Positions 27,646 through 36,950 of a stretch of DNA of 64,000 bases are shown one piece after another. A program made the position numbers and the translations under genes. Origin of the DNA: Arthrobacter silviterrae (lineage in GTDB: Bacteria; Actinomycetota; Actinomycetes; Actinomycetales; Micrococcaceae); contig NZ_JAAKZI010000009.1 in assembly GCF_011045165.1 (NCBI RefSeq), positions 62,001-126,000 of the forward strand. Reading direction: 5' to 3'. A model generated the notes under the pieces. It did no database searches and was not told the DNA's origin. It saw only the letters and a program-made list of their open reading frames with translations. How positions within the stretch are numbered: position 1 is the first letter of the stretch; the number at the start of each line of letters is the position of its first letter.

Positions 27646-28866
27646 GTGACTAACCTAACTGAGCACCAGCACCCTGTTTCCGCCCCCGCCGCGGACATCA
27701 AATCCCTGCCCAAGGTGTCCCTCCATGACCACCTGGACGGCGGCTTGCGGCCCGCCACGATCATCGAACTTGCCGCCGAGGTGGGCCACACTTTGCCGGA
27801 AACCGATCCCGAGGCGCTGCGCAAGTGGTTCCTGGAGTCGGCCGATTCCGGCTCCCTGGTGCGCTACCTCGAGACCTTTGACCACACCATCGCCGTCATG
27901 CAGACCCATGACGCCCTGGTGCGCGTGGCCCGCGAGTTCGTTGAGGACCTGGCGGACGACGGCGTGGTGTACGGCGAAGTGCGTTGGGCACCCGAGCAGC
28001 ACCTCACCAAGGGGCTGACGCTTGACGAAGTGGTTGAGGCCGTCCAGCAAGGCCTCGAGGAAGGCATGGACAACGTCGACGAGGCCGGCGGCTACATCGA
28101 GGTGGGCCAGCTGGTCACCGCCATGCGCCATGCGGACCGCGGCTCCGAGATCGCGCAGCTGGCCGTGCGCCACCGCGACAACGGCGTGGTTGGTTTTGAC
28201 ATTGCCGGCGCCGAGGACGGCTTCCTGCCCTCCCGCTTCACCGAGGCGTTCACCTACCTGGCCGAGAACAACTTCCCCGCCACCGTCCACGCCGGCGAGG
28301 CCGCCGGGCTGGACAGCATCCAGGACGCGCTGGTCCACGGCCGCGCGCTGCGCCTGGGCCACGGCGTCCGCATTGCCGAGGACATCCACCTGGACGTGGT
28401 TCAGGAAGACGGGCACGACGTCGGCACGGTCACCTTGGGCGATTTGGCCCAGTGGGTGCGCGACCGGCAGATCCCGCTGGAGCTGTGCCCGTCGTCGAAC
28501 CTGCAGACCGGGGCCATTGCCGCCTTTGGCACCACGATTTCCGAACACCCCATCGACCTGCTGCACCAACTGGGCTTCAACGTCACGGTCAACACCGACA
28601 ACCGCCTCATGAGCGGGGTGACGCTGACGGGCGAGTTTGAGCTGCTGCGCGACACCTTCGGCTACGACCTGGACACCATGCTGGAGCTGACGCTGAACGC
28701 CGTGCACGCCGCGTTCCTGCCGATCGAGGCGCGCGAGCAGCTGGCCGACTACATCATCGAGTGCTACGACGATCTGTTTGATGACGAGGGCTCCGAGGGC
28801 TCCGGGTCCGACGGTGACGAGTCCGAGGGCAACGGGTCCGACGGGTCCGACGGCGACGAGGGTTAA
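27646..28866 (+). CDS. add: Adenosine deaminase
   Basis: This 406-residue zinc enzyme converts (deoxy)adenosine to (deoxy)inosine. Metal and active-site motifs are VSLHDHLDGGLRP (two His), VHAGEAAGLDS (His and Glu), ELCPSSNLQTG and TVNTDNRLMSG with the metal Asp. I take GTG 27646 as start because TAAAGT (27633-27638) lies 7 bases before it. The last ~28 residues form a Gly/Ser/Asp/Glu tail not needed by the fold, and the mazG reading frame overlaps this tail in another frame. The gene adds purine salvage to the upstream nucleoside cluster. Confidence 0.94.
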   Translation: MTNLTEHQHPVSAPAADIKSLPKVSLHDHLDGGLRPATIIELAAEVGHTLPETDPEALRKWFLESADSGSLVRYLETFDHTIAVMQTHDALVRVAREFVEDLADDGVVYGEVRWAPEQHLTKGLTLDEVVEAVQQGLEEGMDNVDEAGGYIEVGQLVTAMRHADRGSEIAQLAVRHRDNGVVGFDIAGAEDGFLPSRFTEAFTYLAENNFPATVHAGEAAGLDSIQDALVHGRALRLGHGVRIAEDIHLDVVQEDGHDVGTVTLGDLAQWVRDRQIPLELCPSSNLQTGAIAAFGTTISEHPIDLLHQLGFNVTVNTDNRLMSGVTLTGEFELLRDTFGYDLDTMLELTLNAVHAAFLPIEAREQLADYIIECYDDLFDDEGSEGSGSDGDESEGNGSDGSDGDEG

Positions 28867-29518
28867 GACGGACACTGGGGCAGGCGGCGCCGCCGTCGAA
28901 CGCCTGGCGGAGGTCATCGCGCAACTGCGACGGCACTGCAGGTGGACGGCGGCGCTGACACACGAATCTCTCATGGCCTACCTCATCGAGGAAGCTTATG
29001 AGCTGGCGGACGTGGTTGAGGCGCCGGGCCCCCTCGACGCCGACGCGCTGAAGGGCGAGCTCGGCGACGTGCTGTACCAGGTCATGCTCCATTCCCTGCT
29101 GCAGTCCGAGACCGGCGGATTCACCCTGGCCGACGTGGCGGAGACCCTGCGGGCAAAGCTGGTCCGGCGCAACAGCCACGTTTTCCGCCCGGACGGGTCG
29201 CTGCAGGACCACTTTCCGGAAAGCATCGCGGAGATTGAACGAAGCTACGAGGCGGCCAAGGCGGTTGAGAAGCCGCGGGGACATACGGTTTTTGACTCGC
29301 TCCCGGCGTCCCTGCCGGCTCTTTCCCTCGCGGCCGAAACCCTGGACCGCGTGGAGGGCCGCGCCGATGGCCGGGCCAGTCGAGCCCAGGGGGACCCGCC
29401 GCAAACGGAAGATGAGCTCGGCGAGCTGCTGTTCGACGTGGTGAGGGCCGCCCGGGCGCAGGGCCTGGATGCGGAGCGGGCACTGCGGACGGCTGTCCGC
29501 AGGTTCCAGCAGCCCTAG
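28778..29518 (+). CDS. mazG: MazG-family nucleoside triphosphate pyrophosphohydrolase
   Basis: MazG hydrolyses NTPs or damaged dNTPs to monophosphate and pyrophosphate. The all-alpha core has the metal motif EEAYELADVVE with the second acidic set ELGDVLYQVMLH, and a second weaker repeat EDELGELLFDVVRAARAQG at the C-terminus. The start is uncertain: ATG 28778 or 28781 and GTG 28814 all lie inside the acidic tail of add, and no ribosome site is obvious. The first ~30 residues (Arg/Pro/Thr/Gly) are a different reading of that repeat-rich DNA. In M. tuberculosis mazG likewise lies near eno. Confidence 0.85.
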   Translation: MMTRAPRAPGPTVTSPRATGPTGPTATRVKTDTGAGGAAVERLAEVIAQLRRHCRWTAALTHESLMAYLIEEAYELADVVEAPGPLDADALKGELGDVLYQVMLHSLLQSETGGFTLADVAETLRAKLVRRNSHVFRPDGSLQDHFPESIAEIERSYEAAKAVEKPRGHTVFDSLPASLPALSLAAETLDRVEGRADGRASRAQGDPPQTEDELGELLFDVVRAARAQGLDAERALRTAVRRFQQP

Positions 29519-29601
29519 CCCGCTCGGTCAGCGGGGGGAAGCACGACGGCGGCGAGGCGGCGGCGAGGCTGCGGCGAGGCGGACCAAGCAAGCCACATTG
29601 T

Positions 29602-29658
29602 CGAACGGACACCTAACGTGGATGTTTGCAGCAAACATCCACGTTAAGTGTCCGTTCG
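29602..29658. repeat. Family A palindromic repeat, copy A1
   Basis: Arms 29602-29629 and 29631-29658 are 28 bases each with one mismatch and a single central base. This is the longest near-perfect copy of the CACTTAACGTGGATGTT family. It lies in the 465-base gap between mazG and the padR stop; the gap holds only repeats (A1, family B, A2). Confidence 0.85.
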
Positions 29659-29704
29659 GCGTGGGGCGTAGGGGGTAATGCCGGACGAGGGGCCCGTGTC
29701 GGGG

Positions 29705-29806
29705 ATCGATGGTGCAGCTCCTGCGGGCATGGAGAGGTGTCGGGGATCGATGGTGCACCTCCTGCGGGCAAACCGTCGTCCAGCTCGCAGGAGCTGCTCT
29801 GCCGAT
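29705..29806. repeat. Family B repeat cluster (GGTGCAGCTCCTGC type)
   Basis: Two direct copies of ATCGATGGTGCAGCTCCTGC, the second with one change (29705-29727 and 29746-29768), are followed by an imperfect inverted copy at 29784-29806, so either direct copy can pair with the inverted one. Confidence 0.75.
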
Positions 29807-29840
29807 TCGAATCGGATTTGGAACCCGGAATTTCTTCGCC

Positions 29841-29896
29841 AACCGGCACTTAACGTGGATGTTTGCGGGAAACATCCACGTTAAGTGTCCGTTCGG
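29841..29896. repeat. Family A palindromic repeat, copy A2
   Basis: CACTTAACGTGGATGTTT (29847-29864) and its exact complement (29870-29887) flank GCGGG, with the flanking CGG/CCG bases partly paired. CGTTCGGCGGTGGGGTGGGG-like direct repeats follow to about 29945. Confidence 0.85.
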
Positions 29897-29983
29897 CGGT
29901 GGGGTGGGGTGTCCGTTCGGCGGTGGGGTGGGGTGCCCGTGTGGCGGTGGGACGTGACGGGGTAGGGAGCCCGTGCGGCGGGG

Positions 29984-31003
29984 TTAGTCTGCGAGCAGCT
30001 TGTAAATGGTGCGGCGGGCGGCGTCGAGGGCCTCGGTGGTGGCCTTCACCTGTTCCTCCGTGCCGGCCAAGCCGATCTGCTGCACTGCACCCATCAGCTT
30101 GCTGATGCTTTGGCGCAACTCGGTGCCCGCACCGGCTTCCTCGCTGACGTCGGCCCAGACCGCGGCCATTTCCTCGGGGTGCTCGGACACGTACGTGCGC
30201 CCGGCCTCCGTCAATTCAAATTCGGTCCGCTTGCCCTTGCCGGTGGACTCGATGAGCCCTTCGGCCTGCAATGAGGCCAGGGCTGGATAGATGGATCCGG
30301 GGCTGGGACGCCATGCGCCGTCGGTGTGGGTGGCGATGGCGCCGATCATGCTGTAGCCGTTGTAGCTGTGCTGGCTAAGCAGCGAAAGGATGGCGCTGCG
30401 CACGTTGCCCTTGCGGACACGCCCGCCACGGCCGAAACCGCCCTTGAAGCCCGGGCCGAAGCCGCCCAGTCCGGGACCGAATCCAGGACCAAATCCAGGG
30501 CCGAATCCGCGGCCCGGACCGGGGCCAAAACCGCGGCGCGGGCCAAAGTCGCCATGCGGGCCAAAGTCGCCGTCGTCGTCCTGGGGAGCGGAGCCGCCTC
30601 CGCGCGGGCCGAAGCCCGGGCCGAAACCAGGCCGGAAGCCGGGGCCGAAACCTCCGCCGCGCGGGCCGAAGCCCCGTCCGAATCCTGGGCGGAAATCGCC
30701 ATGCGGGCCATGGTGGTGGCCGGAATCGTCGTCTGGGCAGTCGTCATCGTGCGCGCTGTGGTGCTCGGCACTGTGGTGCTCGAAGTCGTCGTGGTGCTCG
30801 GCGCTGTGGTGCTCGAAATCGCCGTGGTGGCCGTGGTGCGGACCGTGGTGGCCGGCGTCGGGCCCGCCAAAGACGGGCCCGCCAAAGCCGGGCCCGCCGA
30901 AGCCGGGCCCGCCAAAGCCGGGCCCGCCAAAGCCGGGCCCGCCGACGTCCTCCGGCAGTCCGCCAGCGGGATCATTGTCTTGTTGGTTGTTGATGTCATT
31001 CAT
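29984..31003 (-). CDS. PadR-family transcriptional regulator with a Gly/Phe/His-rich N-terminal extension
   Basis: This 339-residue protein has a PadR winged helix in residues ~196-270 (RKGNVRSAILSLLSQHSYNG, then PSPGSIYPALASLQAEGLIE and KRTEFELTEAGRTYV), followed by a helical dimerisation region. Residues 1-195 are low complexity: GGPGFGGPGFGG repeats, a His/Asp stretch (HHGPHHGHHGDFEHHSAEHH), then GPGFGPGFGPR repeats. PadR proteins are usually 100-190 residues long, so this extension is exceptional; metal binding by the His-rich part is a guess. The start is ATG 31003 with AAGGA upstream. A CGATATATCG palindrome about 110 bases upstream suggests autoregulation. Confidence 0.85.
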   Translation of the reverse strand: MNDINNQQDNDPAGGLPEDVGGPGFGGPGFGGPGFGGPGFGGPVFGGPDAGHHGPHHGHHGDFEHHSAEHHDDFEHHSAEHHSAHDDDCPDDDSGHHHGPHGDFRPGFGRGFGPRGGGFGPGFRPGFGPGFGPRGGGSAPQDDDGDFGPHGDFGPRRGFGPGPGRGFGPGFGPGFGPGLGGFGPGFKGGFGRGGRVRKGNVRSAILSLLSQHSYNGYSMIGAIATHTDGAWRPSPGSIYPALASLQAEGLIESTGKGKRTEFELTEAGRTYVSEHPEEMAAVWADVSEEAGAGTELRQSISKLMGAVQQIGLAGTEEQVKATTEALDAARRTIYKLLAD

Positions 31004-31102
31004 GGTGGAAAGTCCTTGATTTTTTGGGAATGGTTTGGGGATGGGGCCGTTCAGGGGGTTCGGCCGTCGGTTGCCCGGGTGTCGTGATGGCAACCCGTTC
31101 AC

Positions 31103-31126
31103 CGATAGTTAACGATATATCGCTAT
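31103..31126. promoter_or_regulatory. Putative PadR operator and promoter region
   Basis: CGATATATCG (31113-31122) is a perfect palindrome inside a wider partly symmetric ATAGTTAACGATATATCGCT stretch, AT-rich against its surroundings. Read on the minus strand it overlaps TAACTAT, a possible -10 for padR. The 380-base gap 31004-31383 contains this site and the eno promoter but no gene. Confidence 0.5.
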
Positions 31127-31226
31127 TCTCATAAAGAACAAGAGTTGGAGCGTAATTCCCAGCAAATTGACAGGGATTCAGTCACGCGCCCGGCAAGGGA
31201 TTGCGGCCTCCACCTGCAGCATCGGT

Positions 31227-31263
31227 GCAAGTTCCCCGCAACTTCCCGCAGGTTCCCCGCAAC
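31227..31263. repeat. Short direct repeats GTTCCCCGCAA upstream of eno
   Basis: GCAAGTTCCCCGCAA, CTTCCCGCAG and GTTCCCCGCAAC follow each other, giving three TTCCC(C)GCA units with a period of 10-12 bases, about one helical turn. This lies about 65-100 bases upstream of the eno -35 box. Confidence 0.5.
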
Positions 31264-31296
31264 ATTGCCCGTGAAGGGACGCCGCCGGCGTATTAA

Positions 31297-32664
<1,368 letters not shown>

Positions 32665-32745
32665 CCCCACCAGGCCCCAAAACAGCAGCCGACGGCGCAA
32701 AATCCCGGCACACCGGGCGCCATGGCCGCGCCAATGGCGGCTGGC

Positions 32746-32797
32746 GGGCCGGCAACTGGCTAAGGTGGAATACACACCTAAGCCACGTTGCCGGCCC
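32746..32797 (+). terminator. Hairpin between eno and the FtsB-like gene
   Basis: GGGCCGGCAAC (32746-32756) pairs exactly with 32787-32797, and inside it GGCTAAGGTG faces CACCTAAGCC with one mismatched pair. The structure is long and has no T-tract. Confidence 0.55.
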
Positions 32798-32862
32798 GTC
32801 CGGGTTTAACGGCCCGGTCGGCCCCTCCCGCCCGGGGCAACCGCGATAGTTTCAGGAGAACC

Positions 32863-33615
32863 ATGGCCACGCGTCGTCCCAAAGTGCCCAGCGCACAGTT
32901 CCATGCCGGGGTGAACGGCGCGCCGGGGCAGGCGGGCAAGCCGGCCAAGGGCGGGGCCGCCAAGGACAGGGGCCACACAGCCCCCGGCCATGCGGGTCAC
33001 GGCCCCACAGCCCACGGTCCCACAGCCCCCAAGGCCGGGCACGTGCCCGCCGGTTCCGGGACCGCCAACCCCAAGAACGACGACGGCGCCCGTGCGGCAG
33101 CTGCCACGCCCGTCCCGGCCAGGTCCTTCAACGGGCGGCTGCTGGTGGTGGGTCTGGTCATGGCCGTCCTGACAGTGCTGCTGGCGCCGAACATCCACAC
33201 CTTCATGCAGCAGCGATCGGAAATCTCCGCCCTCAAGCAGGACATCGCCACCAAGACGGCGCAGCAGGGTGCCTTCCAGCAGGAGCTTGCCCGGTGGGAC
33301 GACCCCGAATACGTCCGGCAGCAGGCCCGCGACAGGGTCAGCATGCTGATGCCGGGGGAGACGGGCTACTGGGTCTACGGCGCCAACGGCCTGGCCGGCG
33401 CGGACGGGACAGCGGCCACGACGGGGACGGCCACCTCCGCGAAAAACGCCACCGTTGTCACCACCCAGCCATGGGTGGACGGGCTGTGGGCCTCGGTCCA
33501 AAAGTCGGCGGAGGTCAAGGTGTCCACCCCGGCTGCATCGCCCAAGGCTGCAACGCCCAAGGCTGCAACGCCGGCGCCCAAGGCCACCGCGCCGGCAACG
33601 GCGCCCACGGGATAG
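32863..33615 (+). CDS. Septum formation initiator family protein (FtsB/DivIC-like)
   Basis: This 250-residue bitopic protein has a basic Gly/Ala/Pro-rich cytoplasmic part (1-88), one membrane segment (RLLVVGLVMAVLTVLLAP, about 89-106), and an extracytoplasmic coiled coil (QQRSEISALKQDIATKTAQQ) ending in the DivIC-family YVRQQARDRVSMLMPGETGY. An Ala/Thr/Lys/Pro-rich tail with repeated PKAATPKAATP follows. The family links FtsL and FtsQ in the divisome. AGGAG lies 6 bases before the ATG. Position between eno and DUF501 supports the assignment. Confidence 0.88.
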   Translation: MATRRPKVPSAQFHAGVNGAPGQAGKPAKGGAAKDRGHTAPGHAGHGPTAHGPTAPKAGHVPAGSGTANPKNDDGARAAAATPVPARSFNGRLLVVGLVMAVLTVLLAPNIHTFMQQRSEISALKQDIATKTAQQGAFQQELARWDDPEYVRQQARDRVSMLMPGETGYWVYGANGLAGADGTAATTGTATSAKNATVVTTQPWVDGLWASVQKSAEVKVSTPAASPKAATPKAATPAPKATAPATAPTG

Positions 33616-33653
33616 CGCCCGCGGGATAGCACCACGACGCCCGCCGTCCACGG

Positions 33654-33730
33654 TAAAATGGCAGCTTGACCCCGGTTGCCCGGGGTGAACCCCGGTTGCC
33701 CGGGGTGAACCCCGGTTGCCCGGGGTGACC
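33654..33730 (+). repeat. Three tandem 20-bp hairpin units after a TAAAAT -10 box
   Basis: CCCGGTTGCCCGGGGTGAAC is repeated at 33671-33690, 33691-33710 and, with one change, 33711-33730. Each unit, with the base before it, folds as CCCCGG-TTGC-CCGGGG. TAAAAT (33654-33659) is a good -10 box, so the repeats would be the first bases of the DUF501 mRNA. Confidence 0.75.
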
Positions 33731-33856
33731 CCGGAAGCCAAGGAACCAAGGAAGCCCCGAAAGTCCCAGACGCCAAGGGGCCGCCGTCGGACATCACAGG
33801 GGCCCCGGACAGCCAACCGAGACCCCGCAGCAGAACAGCCCCAAGGAAAGGCCGCC

Positions 33857-34492
33857 GTGCCCGCAACGCCCAGCCCCGCCGCAAGCGGGCGCACGCCCAC
33901 GCAACACGATCTCGACACCCTCAGCCGCCAGCTCAACCGGCCGGTCCGGGACGTGGTGGAAATCCCGGCCCGCTGCGTGTGCGGCAACCCGCTGGTGGCC
34001 GCCACGGCGCCCCGGCTCGGCAACGGCATCCCGTTTCCCACCACGTTTTACCTGACGCATCCGGTGCTGACGGCGGCGGCGTCGCGCCTGGAGGCGGCAG
34101 GGCTGATGAATGAGATGACGGAACGGCTGGACAGCGACCCCGAGCTGGCAGCCGCCTACCTGGCCGCCCACCACGCCTACATTGCCGCCCGCCAGGAAAT
34201 CGGCGAACGCGCAGGCACCGGCCCCGTTCCGGAAATCGACGGCATTTCCGCCGGCGGCATGCCCACCCGCGTCAAGTGCCTGCATGTGCTGGTGGGCCAC
34301 GCGCTGGCGGCCGGTCCCGGCGTCAACCCCCTCGGCGACGAGGCGGTGGCCGCGCTGGCCCCCTGGTGGACCCCTGACCAGTGCCGCTGCGCCGGCGCCT
34401 GGGACGATTCCGCCGCAGTCCCCAGCAGGGACCTCAGCCGCCACGTGAAGAACCTCAATGCCAAGAACGACGGCGGCGCCCAGGCCGGCTGA
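33857..34492 (+). CDS. DUF501 domain protein
   Basis: DUF501 is a conserved actinobacterial family of unknown function that lies between the FtsB-like gene and ppx in many genomes. The conserved part starts at QHDLDTLSRQLNRPVRD and includes EIPARCVCGNPLVA and the C-terminal WWTPDQCRCAGAW; the four cysteines (two CxC pairs) may bind a metal, by inference. I take GTG 33857 as start because AAGGAAAGG stands 5 bases before it; longer in-frame readings begin at GTG 33725 or TTG 33716 inside the tandem repeat. Protein length from 33857 is 211 residues. Confidence 0.85.
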   Translation: MPATPSPAASGRTPTQHDLDTLSRQLNRPVRDVVEIPARCVCGNPLVAATAPRLGNGIPFPTTFYLTHPVLTAAASRLEAAGLMNEMTERLDSDPELAAAYLAAHHAYIAARQEIGERAGTGPVPEIDGISAGGMPTRVKCLHVLVGHALAAGPGVNPLGDEAVAALAPWWTPDQCRCAGAWDDSAAVPSRDLSRHVKNLNAKNDGGAQAG

Positions 34493-34538
34493 CTGCCCGC
34501 CCGTCCCGAAAATCCACCCCAACTCAAAGGTTGCAGAC

Positions 34539-35495
34539 ATGCGCGTAGCCGCGATCGACTGCGGAACGAATTCCATCCGCCTCCTCATTGCCGATGTCAC
34601 CACGGCCAGCGGCGCCACCACGCTCACTGACGTGCACCGGGAAATGCGGGTGGTGCGGCTGGGCCAGGGTGTGGACGCCACCGGCATGCTGGCGCCCGAG
34701 GCACTGGAGCGCACCTTCGCCGCCGCGGAGGATTACGCGGCACTGATCCGGGCCAACAACGTGGAGCGGGTGCGGTTTGTGGCCACGAGTGCCACGCGCG
34801 ACGCCGGCAACCGGGACGTGTTCGTTGACGGCATCAAGGCCCGTGTTGGCGTGGAACCGGAAGTGGTCTCCGGCGCGGAGGAAGCTGCGCTGTCCTTCGC
34901 CGGGGCCGTGAGCGTGCTGCCTGCGCTGGATGACGAGCTGGTCCTGGTGGTTGACCTGGGCGGCGGCAGCACCGAGTTTGTGGTGGGCAATTCGCGCGGT
35001 GTCCAGGCCGCAACCAGCACCGACATGGGCTGTGTGCGCTTCACCGAACGCTACCTGCGCAGCGACCCGCCCACGGAAACGGAAGTTGCGGCAGCGGAGG
35101 CCGCCGTCGAAGCCAAACTGCTGGACGTGCTGGCCGGGGTGCCCCTGGCCGACGTGACAAGGGTGGTCGGCGTGGCCGGCACGGTCACCACCATCACGGC
35201 CCAGGCCCTCGGGTTGGCGAGCTATGACCGTGAGGCGATTCATGCCGCCGTCGTGCCTCTGGACAGGGTGGACCTCGCGGCCAGTGAGCTGCTGGGAATG
35301 ACGCGGGCAGAACGGGCGGCGCTGGGGTTCATGCACCCCGGCCGGGTGGACGTGATTGGCGCCGGCTCGCTCATTTGGCGCACCGTGCTGCGCAGGCTTG
35401 CCATCCTCACCGCGGGGCGGATTGCGTCCGCCACCACCAGCGAGCACGATATTCTGGACGGAATCGCCCTGGGAGCGGCCGGGGACCTCCCCTGA
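34539..35495 (+). CDS. ppx: Ppx/GppA-family exopolyphosphatase
   Basis: This 318-residue ASKHA-fold phosphatase hydrolyses inorganic polyphosphate or pppGpp. The short single-domain length matches mycobacterial Ppx1/Ppx2 rather than the ~500-residue E. coli enzymes. Motifs are AIDCGTNSIRLLIAD (phosphate 1), FVATSATRDAGN, the catalytic-Glu region SGAEEAALSF, LVVDLGGGSTEFVVG (phosphate 2) and VVGVAGTVTTITA. ATG 34539 has CAAAGG 8 bases before it. Polyphosphate versus alarmone preference cannot be decided from sequence. Confidence 0.93.
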   Translation: MRVAAIDCGTNSIRLLIADVTTASGATTLTDVHREMRVVRLGQGVDATGMLAPEALERTFAAAEDYAALIRANNVERVRFVATSATRDAGNRDVFVDGIKARVGVEPEVVSGAEEAALSFAGAVSVLPALDDELVLVVDLGGGSTEFVVGNSRGVQAATSTDMGCVRFTERYLRSDPPTETEVAAAEAAVEAKLLDVLAGVPLADVTRVVGVAGTVTTITAQALGLASYDREAIHAAVVPLDRVDLAASELLGMTRAERAALGFMHPGRVDVIGAGSLIWRTVLRRLAILTAGRIASATTSEHDILDGIALGAAGDLP

Positions 35496-35542
35496 CGGGC
35501 CGCACATCCCCGCACGGGAACCAGCAACGGAAACGAGCGTCC

Positions 35543-36874
35543 ATGCCTGAAGTGACATGCCCGCCGCACGGACGCGCCCGCAGGTTCAGGGCGGCGTCGC
35601 TGTCCCTGGCCCTCGCGGCCGCAATGGTCTTCGCCGGGGCCGCCGCCGCGTCCGCGGACGACATCCGCAGCCGTGAATACTGGCTGGGGCAGTACGGCAT
35701 CACGCAGGCCTGGAATGTGTCGCAGGGCGAAGGCGTCAAGGTGGCCGTCATCGACAGCGGCATTGACTCCAGCCACCCCGACCTGAAAGGTGCCGTGGCC
35801 GGCGGCATCGACATGTCCGGTTCCGGCGCGGCCGGGGGCACCAAGGGCGTGGGGGCCGAACCCGAGCACGGGACCCTGGTGGCCACCATGCTGGCGGGCC
35901 GCGGCCACCCCAGCCCGTCGGCCACCGGCGGTGCCACGGGTGCCGCGGGCGCCTCGGGCCAGGTGGGGGCCGGGCCCGACGGCGTCATCGGCGTGGCGCC
36001 CAAGGCGGAGCTGCTGAGCATTTCCGTGTGGCTGGGCAGCGAGAACCCTGCCGGGAAGAACATTGACGACCAAATCCCGGCGGCGGTGCGGTGGGCCGTG
36101 GATCACGGCGCAAAGGTCATCAACATGTCCCTGGGCAGCACGTCCACCGCCTGGCCGGAGAGCTGGGACTCGGCGTTTGCCTATGCCGAGGCGAAGGACG
36201 TGGTGATTGTGGCGGCCGCCGGCAACCGCAAGTCGGGCAGCGAACAGGTGGGCGCACCGGCCACCATCCCCGGCGTGCTGGCTGTGGGCGGGCTGGACAA
36301 GGACGGCACGGCCAGTGTCGATTCGTCCTCGCAGGGCATCAGCATCGGCGTCAGCGCCCCCGCCGAGGACCTGGCCGGCGGGCTGCCCGGTGGCGGCTAC
36401 GCCCGGTGGAGCGGCACCAGCGGCGCGGCACCCATAGTGTCCGGGGTGGCGGCCCTGATCCGTTCCAAGTATCCGCAGATGTCCGCCGCCCAGGTGATCA
36501 ACCGCATCATTTCCACGGCCAAGCCCAAGGGAGGCGGCACGCCCAACGCGATTTACGGCTACGGCATCCTCGACGCCGAAGCCGCCCTGACGGCCAACGT
36601 GCCGCTGGTGCAGGCCAATCCGCTGGGCAGCATTGCGGACTGGATCCGCGTCCACCGCCGCGGCCAGGTTGCGCCGCCGGCCAAGGGCGCCACGGTCAGC
36701 ACCGCCCCCGCCACGGAGCCCACCCTGAGCGACAGGCCGGTGCCCAAGGCCCTCGATGCGGCCAAGCTGACCAGTGCCGCGCCGCAGGCAATCGTGCTGG
36801 GTTTTTCCGGCCTGCTGGTGCTCATCCTGGCAGGCGGGGCCACCCACCTTTTCCTGGCCCGGCGCAAGCACTGA
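35543..36874 (+). CDS. Membrane-anchored S8 subtilisin-like protease
   Basis: This 443-residue secreted protease is tethered by a C-terminal membrane segment. It has an Arg-rich signal peptide (about 1-34, cleavage near ASADD), then the S8 triad: Asp in VAVIDSGIDSSHPDL, His in EPEHGTLVATML, Ser in WSGTSGAAPIVSG. A Gly/Ala/Ser-rich insert follows the His motif. The tail has a Pro/Ala linker and the segment AIVLGFSGLLVLILAGGATH before RRKH. The architecture recalls mycosins (MycP), but no type VII secretion genes are nearby. The start at 35543 has only a weak ribosome site. Confidence 0.88.
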   Translation: MPEVTCPPHGRARRFRAASLSLALAAAMVFAGAAAASADDIRSREYWLGQYGITQAWNVSQGEGVKVAVIDSGIDSSHPDLKGAVAGGIDMSGSGAAGGTKGVGAEPEHGTLVATMLAGRGHPSPSATGGATGAAGASGQVGAGPDGVIGVAPKAELLSISVWLGSENPAGKNIDDQIPAAVRWAVDHGAKVINMSLGSTSTAWPESWDSAFAYAEAKDVVIVAAAGNRKSGSEQVGAPATIPGVLAVGGLDKDGTASVDSSSQGISIGVSAPAEDLAGGLPGGGYARWSGTSGAAPIVSGVAALIRSKYPQMSAAQVINRIISTAKPKGGGTPNAIYGYGILDAEAALTANVPLVQANPLGSIADWIRVHRRGQVAPPAKGATVSTAPATEPTLSDRPVPKALDAAKLTSAAPQAIVLGFSGLLVLILAGGATHLFLARRKH

Positions 36875-36950
36875 CACCGCGGAACGCCGTCGATGACGTC
36901 CCCGTGTAACTCATAAGTGAATGTTTTCACAAAGGTTGTATGATGGAGTC

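Noticed and set aside
29705-29806. Possible CRISPR-like array from repeated GGTGCAGCTCCTGC
   Set aside because: There are only two or three copies, one inverted, with unequal short spacers, and no cas genes nearby. They fit palindromic intergenic repeats.
29626-29957. Several short open frames between mazG and padR
   Set aside because: All lie within palindromic repeats on both strands and repeat the same peptide pieces; no start signals were seen.
35543-36874. S8 protease as part of a type VII secretion locus
   Set aside because: It has mycosin-like architecture, but no EccB-E, WxG100 or FtsK-like genes are in the window.
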